From an uncultured Saprospiraceae bacterium (GTDB lineage: Bacteria > Bacteroidota > Bacteroidia > Chitinophagales > Saprospiraceae): a stretch of DNA of 64,000 nt. Both the position numbers and the translations under genes were made by a program. Of this stretch, positions 1 through 8,678 are shown one piece after another; the stretch's first letter is position 1, and each line of letters begins with the position of its first letter. The notes under the pieces were generated by a model. It did not search any database, was not told the origin of the DNA, and saw only the letters and a list, made by a program, of their open reading frames with translations. The DNA is taken from the NCBI GenBank assembly GCA_937928045.1, contig CALFWO010000013.1, positions 39,571 to 103,570 on the forward strand. Direction: 5' to 3'.

Positions 1-1
1 A

Positions 2-553
2 AGATTATCTCAGAAAAGAGCCGAAAATGCTGTAGCTTACTTAAGTAGACAGGGAATTAATTCTAGTCGGCTTAGGGCTGTAGGATACGGTGAGGCTGAG
101 TTAAGAAACAATTGTGATGATGCGACAACTTGTTCTGAATTCGATCATCAGTACAATAGAAGAACTGAAGTTAGAGTAACTAAAATGAGCCGAGAAATTA
201 ATGTAACCTTCATTGAAGATACTTCAGCTCCTCAAACCATTGATGCTGCTCCAGAAGAAGTGATTACTGGAGCTAATAGTAACCTTTCTTCAAACAGTTC
301 ATCATCTTCATCTACTAATATTTCAGGAACCGGTGGAGATGTTATTATTATTACTGGACTTTTCAAAAACCGGTCGAATGCAGAGAAAAGGTTAAATGAA
401 GTAAGAAACTTAGGATTTGATAATGCGAACATACAACCAAAGGGCGAAAACAACATGGTTGTTGCCGGAAGCTATGGATCAAGATCAGAAGCAAATACCG
501 CTGCTAGTTTTCTAAATTCTAATGGAATAAAGACTTACGTAAAAAGAAAATAA
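2..553 (+). CDS. OmpA-family outer membrane protein with C-terminal SPOR-like domain (5' end missing)
   Basis: The reading frame is open from the first bases of the window, so only the C-terminus is present. The first ~60 residues match an OmpA C-terminal peptidoglycan-binding domain: LSQKRAENAVAYL, then GINSSRLRAVGYGE, then YNRRTEVRV. A Ser-rich linker (about residues 90-110) follows, then a ~70-residue SPOR-like fold starting VIIITGLFKNRSNAEKRL and ending at the stop. Both domains are known to bind peptidoglycan in the periplasm, so the protein probably ties the outer membrane to the wall. An ATG at 185 lies inside the OmpA domain and is not the true start. It ends just before a bidirectional terminator shared with the convergent gldM. 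Confidence 0.85.
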   Translation, partial: RLSQKRAENAVAYLSRQGINSSRLRAVGYGEAELRNNCDDATTCSEFDHQYNRRTEVRVTKMSREINVTFIEDTSAPQTIDAAPEEVITGANSNLSSNSSSSSSTNISGTGGDVIIITGLFKNRSNAEKRLNEVRNLGFDNANIQPKGENNMVVAGSYGSRSEANTAASFLNSNGIKTYVKRK

Positions 554-565
554 CCTTTTTTTTTC

Positions 566-614
566 TTTAATAAAAACGGCTTTTCTAATATTTAGAAAAG
601 CCGTTTTTATTAAA
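566..614. terminator. Bidirectional intrinsic terminator between the OmpA-like gene and gldM
   Basis: This is a perfect 22-bp inverted repeat (566-587 and 593-614) with a 5-nt loop ATATT. The core is AAAAACGGCTTTTCTA, so each strand ends in a T-rich arm. It sits 13 bp after the stop of the plus-strand gene and about 110 bp after the stop of the minus-strand gldM, so it can serve both. Confidence 0.9.
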
Positions 615-657
615 ACTCAAATTTAAGAATTGATCAATACCACTCCGCCCTACCAGC

Positions 658-672
658 CATCACCACTTAAAT
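658..672. repeat. 15-bp inverted repeat flanking gldM, left copy
   Basis: The sequence CATCACCACTTAAAT recurs exactly in inverted orientation at 2402-2416, on the other side of gldM. Next to both copies there is also an ATTGATCAAT palindrome. The function is unknown. Confidence 0.6.
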
Positions 673-724
673 AGGACAAACAAATTAATGTTGGAGTAAG
701 TACCGATCAAAGACCTAAAGTGGA

Positions 725-2239
725 TTACTTGATTTTAAAAAAAAGGGAATTTATATTTCTGCTTTGATTATCTCCTGGGCATTTCGCTTTTACTTTTTCA
801 AAATAATACTTATCACCTCTTTTAACGGCATCAACTAATCTTCTTGTTCGTGGATTGTATTTATCTCCCTGATTTTTATTAACAAACCCATCACCACTTT
901 TATCGACACGAATCAATTCATACCCGATAATCTTACATTTGGCATCAAAGTCGAACTGATCTAAATGTGCTTGGATACCATTGTATATTTTAAACTCCCC
1001 CGGTGATATTGGGCCCGAAAGTTTATTACCAAGTTTGGCCAAAGGATCAGGGATTCGTTTGACCCTATAATCAAAAGTAGTAATGGGCAAACCACCTCCA
1101 GAAACTTTTATCTTCGCTTTTCCAGGGCGATTAGGTTTAACCATATATTTATTATTGCTAACTTTGATAATATTAACTTCATCTGCAGCTACTATCACAT
1201 CTTGACTTGCAACACCAGCGACGGAGATAGATAGTGGGTTTTCTACTCCTACATAAAAGACATTCATTTTATCTGCAGAAGCAGTAACAGATCTTTCTCC
1301 AACTTCGTAATTGTACTTTTCAAAATACTTTTTCACAACTCCAGTCAATGGATTTCGTGCAGCAATTTCAACATCAAGTTCTTGACTACCTAATGAATTC
1401 GTTTGAGATTCAAACAGTGCTTTTCCATTTCTTACTGGTACTTTTCTACCATTTACCTTAACCGTAATATTATCAGTTGTAGAACTATACGCTCCTAAAA
1501 ATATCTCAGCCTTTAAAGATTCACCTTTAATAATATAATTTTTATCTGCAGCAATTAGTGCTTTATATTCATCATGAATCGGTTTAGCCGATATTTTATT
1601 CACAAGAAAATTCAGAATACTTGTCTCCGTTAATTTAGCATCCGATTGATATTTTGAAAGCAATGGAAGAACCGCAGCAACCGGCATTTGACCAAAGACA
1701 AAATCTGCCCAATCTTTTTTCTCAGAACCTTCAGGGATTTCCGCTATATTAAGTGGAATTTTACTCTTTAGGAACTCTTTGTCTTCTTCAGAGGTTATCA
1801 AATTCAAAACTCCAATTTGAGTATTTAGAACAGAATCTTTTAGTTGATTACCTTTACCGCCTTCTACAAAAAACCGCGAAGCAAAGTCCTTATCCTTTTT
1901 ACCCTTAGGTAAATTATACTCATCTAATCCTCCGGTCTTTTCTATAACACTTAATTTCAGATTTTCTATATAATTACAAAATTGATTAATTCTAATTTTA
2001 ACTTGTTCAGCAGTTACATTATGTTTTTCATATTGCGGATAGGCATTTGCTTGCTCGGCAATTGATTGATACAAAATATTATTTGATAGGCTAACGATTT
2101 CAGTGCTTTCTTTAATTCCCTTATCCATTGTGAGAAAAGCATTTAGAATTTCTGCTGAAACATTTAATGCCAACATAGCTGTCAAAACTATATACATTAG
2201 ATTGATCATAAGTTGACGAGGCTCTTTTGGTAAAGACAT
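725..2239 (-). CDS. gldM: GldM (PorM-like), type IX secretion / gliding motor subunit
   Basis: In the known family GldM pairs with GldL to form the proton-driven inner-membrane motor of type IX secretion, and its periplasmic part reaches the GldKN ring. The sequence shows the typical start MSLPKEPRQLMINLMYIV, a single transmembrane helix (about residues 10-30) and a long beta-rich periplasmic part. The last ~110 residues match the family's terminal domain (CKIIGYELIRVDKSG). The Pro-Arg before the helix fits the conserved Arg9 of Flavobacterium GldM. I chose the ATG at 2239; the ATG at 2278 lies inside a palindrome and adds an unusual N-terminus. The length of 505 aa is normal. It is odd that gldK, gldL and gldN are not adjacent: the next gene is ftsZ. 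Confidence 0.85.
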   Translation of the reverse strand: MSLPKEPRQLMINLMYIVLTAMLALNVSAEILNAFLTMDKGIKESTEIVSLSNNILYQSIAEQANAYPQYEKHNVTAEQVKIRINQFCNYIENLKLSVIEKTGGLDEYNLPKGKKDKDFASRFFVEGGKGNQLKDSVLNTQIGVLNLITSEEDKEFLKSKIPLNIAEIPEGSEKKDWADFVFGQMPVAAVLPLLSKYQSDAKLTETSILNFLVNKISAKPIHDEYKALIAADKNYIIKGESLKAEIFLGAYSSTTDNITVKVNGRKVPVRNGKALFESQTNSLGSQELDVEIAARNPLTGVVKKYFEKYNYEVGERSVTASADKMNVFYVGVENPLSISVAGVASQDVIVAADEVNIIKVSNNKYMVKPNRPGKAKIKVSGGGLPITTFDYRVKRIPDPLAKLGNKLSGPISPGEFKIYNGIQAHLDQFDFDAKCKIIGYELIRVDKSGDGFVNKNQGDKYNPRTRRLVDAVKRGDKYYFEKVKAKCPGDNQSRNINSLFFKIK

Positions 2240-2273
2240 AGATTCAATATTAATTTTATGTGAATAAAAAATC

Positions 2274-2322
2274 ATCACTTCAGGAAGTGATATGGGGATT
2301 TATACTTCGAACTAATTCGAAG
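2274..2322 (-). promoter_or_regulatory. Two inverted repeats in the gldM leader
   Basis: ATCACTTC-AG-GAAGTGAT (2274-2291) and CTTCGAA-CTAA-TTCGAAG (2305-2322) are perfect palindromes just upstream of gldM. They would form two hairpins in its 5' leader or act as operator sites. The first overlaps the alternative upstream ATG at 2278. Confidence 0.45.
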
Positions 2323-2401
2323 AATAAAAAGAGTCCAATATTAATTTGAGAGCTGGTTAATCAAAGTTCTTTGCTAGGTTAACAAATAAACCGATTGATC
2401 A

Positions 2402-2416
2402 ATTTAAGTGGTGATG
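2402..2416. repeat. 15-bp inverted repeat flanking gldM, right copy
   Basis: This is the exact reverse complement of 658-672, in the gap between ftsZ and gldM. Confidence 0.6.
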
Positions 2417-2460
2417 TCTACATAACGAGAAGTCAAATAAAAGTTACAATACTATTTCAA

Positions 2461-2502
2461 AAAAAATGAAAGGCCCAATAGCTGGGAGCTAATTGGGCCT
2501 TC
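2461..2502 (-). terminator. Intrinsic terminator of the dcw operon (after ftsZ)
   Basis: On the minus strand a 10-bp stem AAGGCCCAAT / ATTGGGCCTT (470s and 492-501) is followed by a run of T (2466-2461, read on the minus strand). It begins about 28 bp after the ftsZ stop. Confidence 0.85.
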
Positions 2503-2529
2503 AAAAAAATTCACCAAAAACAGAAAGAA

Positions 2530-3948
2530 TCAATCTACATTGTCATGTAGATAAGAATTGTTCGTCTCAATTTCTCCGTTTGAGTCTTTAGCTACAGACC
2601 AATTTGACATTTCCCGTTGATCAGATTTTGATACTTCTTCCAACTGGACTTGTCTTCGTTTGTAAGAAGGAATAGATTCCAATTCTTTCAAATCGTTAGG
2701 ATTATTGAGTTTTCTTGTAAAAGATCTAAGCCTAGATCTTCTTGCCTCTTCGCGAGCCAAGTATTTATTTCGTTCTTCATCCATACGTCTTTTTTCCTCA
2801 CTCTTCATGTAAGGTTCGTCATATGAATATGCGTTTCCGCGATATTTAATATTTTCAAATTCTACTGTATTTCGAGCTCGCACTTCTTCAGTAGGCGCTT
2901 CAACCTCAAAAGGCTTTTCTAAGTGCTTAACTTCTTCTTCTTCAAGCTTTACAACTACTTTTTCTTCTTCAAGCTCTACTTTCTCTCTCTTATCATGTTC
3001 GAATCCAGTTGCGATAATTGTTACAGAGATGCTATCACCAAGATTTTCATCAAAACAATTACCCCAAATTAAGTCTGTACCATATCCTGCCTCTTCCTGA
3101 ACAAATTCTGTAATTTCAAAAATTTCATCCATTGTTACTTCTTTGTTCCCAGAAGTAATGTTTAATAAAATGTGCTGAGCACCTCGGATATCATTATCCT
3201 CCAATAGTGGAGAATTTAGTGCTTCATCCACAGCACGCTTTGCACGGTCATCACCTTCTGAAGTAGCTGTTCCCATAATTGCCACACCAGAACCTCTCAT
3301 TACTGTATTTACATCTTCAAAATCCACGTTTACATAACCAGCCACCGTAATAATTTCTGCGATACCTTTTGCTGCTGTTGAGAGAATATTATCAGCTTGA
3401 GAAAAAGCATCAGATATTTTTAAATTTCCGTGAATTTGACGCAGCTTATCATTTGAAATTACTATTAGCGTGTCAACGTTCTTTTTAAGTTCTTCCAATC
3501 CTTCTACACCATGCTTGTTTCTTCTTCTACCTTCAAACGTAAATGGCAAGGTTACGATACCTACTGTTAGAATATCCATTTCTTGCGCAGCTTTTGCAAT
3601 AATTGGTGCAGCACCTGTTCCCGTTCCACCTCCCATTCCGGCAGTTACAAATAACATTTTTGTATTGTTGGAAAGAAAAGCTTGAACTTCATTGATTGAT
3701 TCTAAGCATGCTTCTCGACCAACACCAGGCTTAGAACCCGCACCACGTCCTTCAGTTAATTCAGGACCTAGTTGCATTTTAGTTGGCACTGGAGATAATT
3801 CCATTGCTTGATTGTCTGTATTGCATATTGCAAAATCAACACCTACAATTCCTTGTTTGAACATGTGGTTAACGGCATTAGATCCGCCTCCACCGACACC
3901 AATTACTTTGATAATTGACTCTTCTTCTTTTGGTAATTCAAATAACAT
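2530..3948 (-). CDS. ftsZ: Cell division protein FtsZ
   Basis: FtsZ is the tubulin-like GTPase that forms the division ring at mid-cell. The N-terminal GGGGSNAVNHM (18-28), the tubulin signature GGGTGTG (106-112) and the T7-loop segment NVDFEDV (207-213) are all present. The GTPase core ends near residue 320. A long charged Glu-rich linker follows, then a likely C-terminal binding peptide IPSYKRR (426-432) for FtsA or other partners. A further ~40 residues lie beyond that peptide, which is unusual. It is the last gene of the dcw operon, 58 bp after ftsA, and is followed by a strong terminator. Confidence 0.98.
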   Translation of the reverse strand: MLFELPKEEESIIKVIGVGGGGSNAVNHMFKQGIVGVDFAICNTDNQAMELSPVPTKMQLGPELTEGRGAGSKPGVGREACLESINEVQAFLSNNTKMLFVTAGMGGGTGTGAAPIIAKAAQEMDILTVGIVTLPFTFEGRRRNKHGVEGLEELKKNVDTLIVISNDKLRQIHGNLKISDAFSQADNILSTAAKGIAEIITVAGYVNVDFEDVNTVMRGSGVAIMGTATSEGDDRAKRAVDEALNSPLLEDNDIRGAQHILLNITSGNKEVTMDEIFEITEFVQEEAGYGTDLIWGNCFDENLGDSISVTIIATGFEHDKREKVELEEEKVVVKLEEEEVKHLEKPFEVEAPTEEVRARNTVEFENIKYRGNAYSYDEPYMKSEEKRRMDEERNKYLAREEARRSRLRSFTRKLNNPNDLKELESIPSYKRRQVQLEEVSKSDQREMSNWSVAKDSNGEIETNNSYLHDNVD

Positions 3949-4006
3949 GACTTTAAGATTTTGGTAATTTTTTAAGATTCTTTTACGACGTTATAACAAG
4001 TAAGTA

Positions 4007-5374
4007 TTAAAATCCACGGTCCGGTTCATCCTCAAACCATTTGACTGTGTTTCGATATAGTTTTTCATACCATTTAGTATTAGATTCTTCATCTACAGAT
4101 AAAGTCGTTTCTGCTTCAGCAACTACTTCTACATCTATATCACTTTTCACCTCTATTACTCCGGCCTTTTCTAGTCTTTTATGATAGGCAGCAGAATCAA
4201 CTTCTAAATGTTCAATTCCTTTTATTAAAAGTCCAATTCCAGTTGCAAAAATAGGACTGACAAAATCTTCAGAATAACCGTGCGCAAGGCATTCATTAGG
4301 AAATCCAATTCTTGTCGGCAAACCAGTATGTAACGCAATTAATTTTTCAACATCTTGAAGTAATGATCCACCTCCAGTCATTGCTATTCCTCCATTCAAT
4401 CTGTTTTCAAAACCGGCGTTCTTGATTTCTTTAACTACATAGTCAAAGATTTCTTCAACTCGTGCCTGAATTATTCTAGATAAATTCTTTTCAGATATTT
4501 CCTTAGGTGCATGACCTCTTAATCCACGAATTGAAATTACTCTATTGTCAAAAACTTCATCTGCAAGCGCAGATCCATATTCTCTTTTTAAGCCTTCGGC
4601 CTGCTGAATTGTAATTCCACATCCTTCTTTAATATCAGAGCTAATGATATTACCACCTAAAGGAATTACAGCGGTATGTCGAATTACTCCTTCATAAAAG
4701 ATTGTTATGTCGGTAGTCCCACCCCCCATATCAATCAATGCAATACCTGCCTCTTTTTCTTCTTCCGTTAAAACTGCCGCAGCGGAGGCAATTGGCTCTA
4801 AAGTCATATCACAAACATTCAGCCCCACTCTTTCAACACATCTATGAATGTTCTTTGATGCAGTAATCTGTCCAGTAATAATATGGAAATTAGCTTCCAA
4901 TCTTACACCTGACATTCCAATTGGATCTAAAACACCTTGTTCATTATCAACTGTAAACTCTTGGGGTATAACATGAATGATTTTATCACCAGGAGGTAAA
5001 ACCAACCTGTGCATATCCAAAATCAATCTTTCGATATCTTCTCTTCTTATTTCATCAACATTAGAATCTCTTGTCAGCAAGCCTCTATGCTGCAATGATT
5101 TAATATGTTGTCCGGCGATACCGACAAAGACTACTTTGATTTCAAAGTCCAACTTTCTTTGCGCCATTCTAATAGCATCATCGATAGCCTTAACAGTCTT
5201 ATCAATATTTGAAACAACTCCGCGGGAAACACCTTCGGAATCCACTTTCCCCATACCGAGGATTTCGATTTTCCCATGCTGATTTTTAAGCCCTGCGATA
5301 GCGCAGACTTTAGTAGTACCGATGTCTAATGCAACGACAACGTCCTGGTGTGTAATGTTCATCTCGTTATTCAT
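4007..5374 (-). CDS. ftsA: Cell division protein FtsA
   Basis: FtsA is an actin-like ATPase that anchors FtsZ filaments to the membrane and recruits later divisome proteins. The phosphate-1 motif DIGTTKVCA (about 17-25), the MSGVRLEANFHI SHS2-type region and the ATP-binding segment ALIDMGGGTTDITIF are visible, as is MTGGGSLLQ near residue 335. The C-terminal WYEKLYRNTVKWFEDE is amphipathic and fits the membrane-targeting helix. The 455-aa length suits Bacteroidota FtsA. It lies 18 bp after ftsQ in the operon. Confidence 0.97.
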   Translation of the reverse strand: MNNEMNITHQDVVVALDIGTTKVCAIAGLKNQHGKIEILGMGKVDSEGVSRGVVSNIDKTVKAIDDAIRMAQRKLDFEIKVVFVGIAGQHIKSLQHRGLLTRDSNVDEIRREDIERLILDMHRLVLPPGDKIIHVIPQEFTVDNEQGVLDPIGMSGVRLEANFHIITGQITASKNIHRCVERVGLNVCDMTLEPIASAAAVLTEEEKEAGIALIDMGGGTTDITIFYEGVIRHTAVIPLGGNIISSDIKEGCGITIQQAEGLKREYGSALADEVFDNRVISIRGLRGHAPKEISEKNLSRIIQARVEEIFDYVVKEIKNAGFENRLNGGIAMTGGGSLLQDVEKLIALHTGLPTRIGFPNECLAHGYSEDFVSPIFATGIGLLIKGIEHLEVDSAAYHKRLEKAGVIEVKSDIDVEVVAEAETTLSVDEESNTKWYEKLYRNTVKWFEDEPDRGF

Positions 5375-5392
5375 AGTAGCTCGTTTGTGTAG

Positions 5393-6163
5393 TTATGCCT
5401 TTTTGCAAACTACGATACCGTCAAAAGTTAAGTTTATAGTTTTGTATTTGTTCCATCCTTCTACCGGTAATCCCTCCCGGTAAAAAACTTTAAGTCTTTC
5501 TAATTTTGAATCTAAATTTTCATTGGCTCCTAATAGAATTTTCTGTTCTCCTATTTTTGGAACCATTGTATAAACATGAGATTCATCAATATCAATTTGT
5601 TCAATCAAAGGTTCGAATAATTTATCCGAATGCAGTTCTTGAACTAAATTGAAAAGTTTATTGAAAGGATGATTTTTCATCTTTAAAAAATTTTTATTGT
5701 AAGGAGGAACATATCCCGTTACAACCAAAACTCTTGGACTCGCATGTGGACTAAGCGGCATCTTTTTGCCTGATTCGTCTACTAAAAAATCCGATCCTTC
5801 TTCCCCTTTCAATCTAAACAAAGGTTTTCTTTGTTCAATATTCAAATGCAAAATTTCATTCGCATCGATAAAAACTTCAGCTGTTTTGACAAATGGATCG
5901 TTTTCCAATTCTGCTTCAATAGCGTTGAAGTCCAATTTCCCAATGGCTGCTTTCTTAAGTCTATGTCCGAACTTCCTTTCTATCCTAAGTAAGGCATCAT
6001 TCCGGCTTATTAGCGTTTCACCTTCAGAAGAGACTTCAATATTGACATTAACTTGTTGAACTTTACTAACATCTTTTTGATTAATCGCAAACAACAGCAA
6101 GAGTGTTACGAGTAAAAACCCGATTATCCTTGATACTATTCTTATGTTGTTTTTTTTAATCAT
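5393..6163 (-). CDS. ftsQ: Cell division protein FtsQ
   Basis: FtsQ is a bitopic divisome protein that links early and late division proteins in the periplasm. The sequence has a short basic cytoplasmic N-terminus, one transmembrane helix (about 11-27) and a periplasmic POTRA-like region with FNAIEAELENDPFVKTAEVF. A beta domain follows with LRLKGEEGSDFLVDESGKKMP-type features. The family is poorly conserved, so the call also rests on position: its ATG overlaps the murC stop by 4 bp and ftsA follows 18 bp later. Confidence 0.92.
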   Translation of the reverse strand: MIKKNNIRIVSRIIGFLLVTLLLLFAINQKDVSKVQQVNVNIEVSSEGETLISRNDALLRIERKFGHRLKKAAIGKLDFNAIEAELENDPFVKTAEVFIDANEILHLNIEQRKPLFRLKGEEGSDFLVDESGKKMPLSPHASPRVLVVTGYVPPYNKNFLKMKNHPFNKLFNLVQELHSDKLFEPLIEQIDIDESHVYTMVPKIGEQKILLGANENLDSKLERLKVFYREGLPVEGWNKYKTINLTFDGIVVCKKA

Positions 6164-7521
6164 TTGTCTTTTAAAATATTTTTTATTGGTTCAACCAATT
6201 GGTCTATATTTCCTGCTCCCAAAGTCATTAAAACATCTCCATTCCAATCTTTAATAATCTCTAAAAGCTCAGGTTTACTGACCAACTTTGCTTTCTCCTT
6301 ACCTATTTTTTCTGAAATAATTTTAGAGGTAATTCCTGGAATAGGTTGTTCTCTAGCTGGATAAATATCCAATAAATAAACCTTGTCTAACTTTCCAAGT
6401 TCTTCAACAAATCCTTCAAGAAAATCTCTAGTTCTAGAAAATAAATGAGGCTGAAAAATTCCAGTCAGATATTTCCTAGGGTACAATTCTCGCGCAGCAG
6501 TTATGGCCGCTCGAAGCTCCGTTGGGTGATGCGCATAATCATCAATGTATGCGATATTACCTTGTTTAAAAATTATTTCAAAACGTCGATAAATTCCTTT
6601 GAATCTACCTAATGCCAATTTCATTATTTCAGGATCAGCACCAACAAGAATTCCTGCGGTTAATGCTGCTGTGGCATTTTCTATATTATGTCTGCCAGCA
6701 ATTGCCAGCGAAATATTATTCAATTCTATCTTATCAAATACATAGTCAAAAACAAATTCGCCATTTTCCACTCGGACATTCTTGAATTTTGCTCTGGCCA
6801 TTTTATTTCCAAATTTCAACAACTGAAATCCAGAAGATTTCAAAGACAAATCTTCTCTTGCAATGACTGAACCACCCTTTTCAACTTGGTCAACAAATTT
6901 CTGAAAGGTTTCTTTAAGTATATCATGCTCACCATATATATCTAAATGATCTGCATCCATACTTAAAACAATCGCAATCGAAGGAAACAGTTGAAGAAAA
7001 GAGCGATCAAATTCGTCCGCTTCTACAACCAACCATTTGCTATCTCCAAGGATGTAATTTCCTTTAATATCATTTGAAATTCCGCCTAAAAATGCTGTAC
7101 ATTCTATTCCACTTGCTCGTAAAATTTGAGTAGTAAGAGTGGCAGTGGTTGTTTTACCATGCGTACCAGCAACAGCTATAGTTTTATAACTTCTACTGAT
7201 CAAGCCAAGAATCTCCGCTCTTTTGTAAAGCTTCACTCCTCTGGTTATAAACCAATTTTTCTCCAAATGATCTGACGGTATCGCTGGGGTATAAATTACC
7301 AAATCAATACTTTCAGGAATTAAATCCGGATTATCTTTGTAATGTATTTTCAATCCTTCTTCAACCAACTTTTTGGTTAAAGTTGTTTCGACTTTGTCAT
7401 AGCCAAAAACTTTTGCACCCGTCTGATTAAAAAATCTAGCCAACGCGCTCATTCCTATTCCACCAATTCCAATAAAGTAAACGGTGTTTATATTTTTCAA
7501 ATCTAATTTTTCAATACTCAT
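6160..7521 (-). CDS. murC: UDP-N-acetylmuramate--L-alanine ligase MurC
   Basis: MurC adds L-alanine to UDP-MurNAc in the cytoplasm, the first amino acid of the peptidoglycan stem. It has the N-terminal Rossmann motif GIGGIGMSALA (about 18-28), the ATP loop GTHGKTTTATL (119-129), the EADEFDRSF segment and the C-terminal GAGNID motif. The 453-aa length is normal for the family. The stop overlaps the ftsQ start (ATGA), which suggests coupled translation. No ddl gene lies between murC and ftsQ, unlike in many other phyla. Confidence 0.98.
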   Translation of the reverse strand: MSIEKLDLKNINTVYFIGIGGIGMSALARFFNQTGAKVFGYDKVETTLTKKLVEEGLKIHYKDNPDLIPESIDLVIYTPAIPSDHLEKNWFITRGVKLYKRAEILGLISRSYKTIAVAGTHGKTTTATLTTQILRASGIECTAFLGGISNDIKGNYILGDSKWLVVEADEFDRSFLQLFPSIAIVLSMDADHLDIYGEHDILKETFQKFVDQVEKGGSVIAREDLSLKSSGFQLLKFGNKMARAKFKNVRVENGEFVFDYVFDKIELNNISLAIAGRHNIENATAALTAGILVGADPEIMKLALGRFKGIYRRFEIIFKQGNIAYIDDYAHHPTELRAAITAARELYPRKYLTGIFQPHLFSRTRDFLEGFVEELGKLDKVYLLDIYPAREQPIPGITSKIISEKIGKEKAKLVSKPELLEIIKDWNGDVLMTLGAGNIDQLVEPIKNILKDK

Positions 7522-7531
7522 TAGAATATCA

Positions 7532-8677
7532 CTAAAAAAGATTAATTAATTTCAAAACTTCATTTGCAATAGTCCTAGTCGCCTGCGGTTTCCCTAATGA
7601 AAACGCATTTTTTTCAAGAGCACTCTTCTGTGCTTTATCATTTAAAATGTCAAAAGCTGTTTTAATCATCAATTTTTCAGCATTACTATTTTTCACTAAA
7701 ACTGCTGCATTTTTTTCCACCAAGGCCATCGCATTTTTAGTTTGATGATCTTCCGCCACATTTGGAGAGGGAATCAAAATTGCTGCTTTTCCCAAAAGGC
7801 AAACTTCAGAAACTGTCAAAGCACCGGCTCTACAAATTATCAGCGAAGACATTTTATAGGCTAGGTCCATTCTGTCAATGAATGCAACCATTTTGACATG
7901 AGGTAAATTTGCAATTGGTGATTCAAGGAATCTTTCCTCATACAAACTTCCTGCTTGCCATAGCCATTGAATATTTGAATGCTTTGCTATCAAATCATAA
8001 TTTGCTACAATCGATTCATTCATTCTTTGCGCCCCAAGTGATCCACCTGTCAAAAGTACAACTGGCTTTTCTTCATCAAATCCAAAATGAGATTTGGCTT
8101 CAGCTTCAGTTACATTGACATTAGTCAATTCACTTCGAACTGGATTTCCAGTTAAAACTAATTTCTCCTTTGGGAAATAGTTTTCCATGCGCTCATAGGC
8201 AACACAATATTTATCTGCCTTTCCTCTAAGCAACTTATTCGCTACACCGGCAAAGCTATTTTGCTCTTGGATCATTGTCTTAACACCAAGTTTATTTGCC
8301 ATATACAAAGTTGGGAAAGAAGCATATCCTCCAACTCCGATAGCTACTTGCGGCTTAAATTTTCTCACCAATTGAAAAGCTTTATACAAACTTGCCAATA
8401 GTCTAAATGGAACGGATAAATTTTTCAATGTCAACTTACGTTGCAATCCACGTATTGGAAGACCAACAATTGGATATCCCGCAGCAGGAACTTTCTTCAT
8501 TTCAATTTTACCAGTGGCACCTACAAATTGAATTTCAACACTAGGAAGTAATTCTTTGATTTGATTGGCTATCGCAATAGCAGGGAAAACATGTCCGCCT
8601 GTACCGCCTCCACTAATTAATATCCTTAGGTCTTTTCCAGAGGATTTTATATCCTGAATATTTTGTTCTAAAGCCAA
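7532..8677 (-). CDS. murG: UDP-GlcNAc--lipid I N-acetylglucosaminyltransferase MurG
   Basis: MurG converts lipid I to lipid II on the inner face of the cytoplasmic membrane. It has the N-terminal glycine loop SGGGTGGHVFPA (about 22-33), GVGGYASFP, IQEQNSFAGVANK, LLTGGSLGAQRMNE and the UDP-GlcNAc-binding CRAGALTVSEV. The only start upstream of the glycine loop in this frame is non-ATG; TTG at 8677 begins 1 bp after the ftsW stop. That spacing points to translational coupling. Confidence 0.97.
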   Translation of the reverse strand: MALEQNIQDIKSSGKDLRILISGGGTGGHVFPAIAIANQIKELLPSVEIQFVGATGKIEMKKVPAAGYPIVGLPIRGLQRKLTLKNLSVPFRLLASLYKAFQLVRKFKPQVAIGVGGYASFPTLYMANKLGVKTMIQEQNSFAGVANKLLRGKADKYCVAYERMENYFPKEKLVLTGNPVRSELTNVNVTEAEAKSHFGFDEEKPVVLLTGGSLGAQRMNESIVANYDLIAKHSNIQWLWQAGSLYEERFLESPIANLPHVKMVAFIDRMDLAYKMSSLIICRAGALTVSEVCLLGKAAILIPSPNVAEDHQTKNAMALVEKNAAVLVKNSNAEKLMIKTAFDILNDKAQKSALEKNAFSLGKPQATRTIANEVLKLINLF

Positions 8678-8678
8678 A

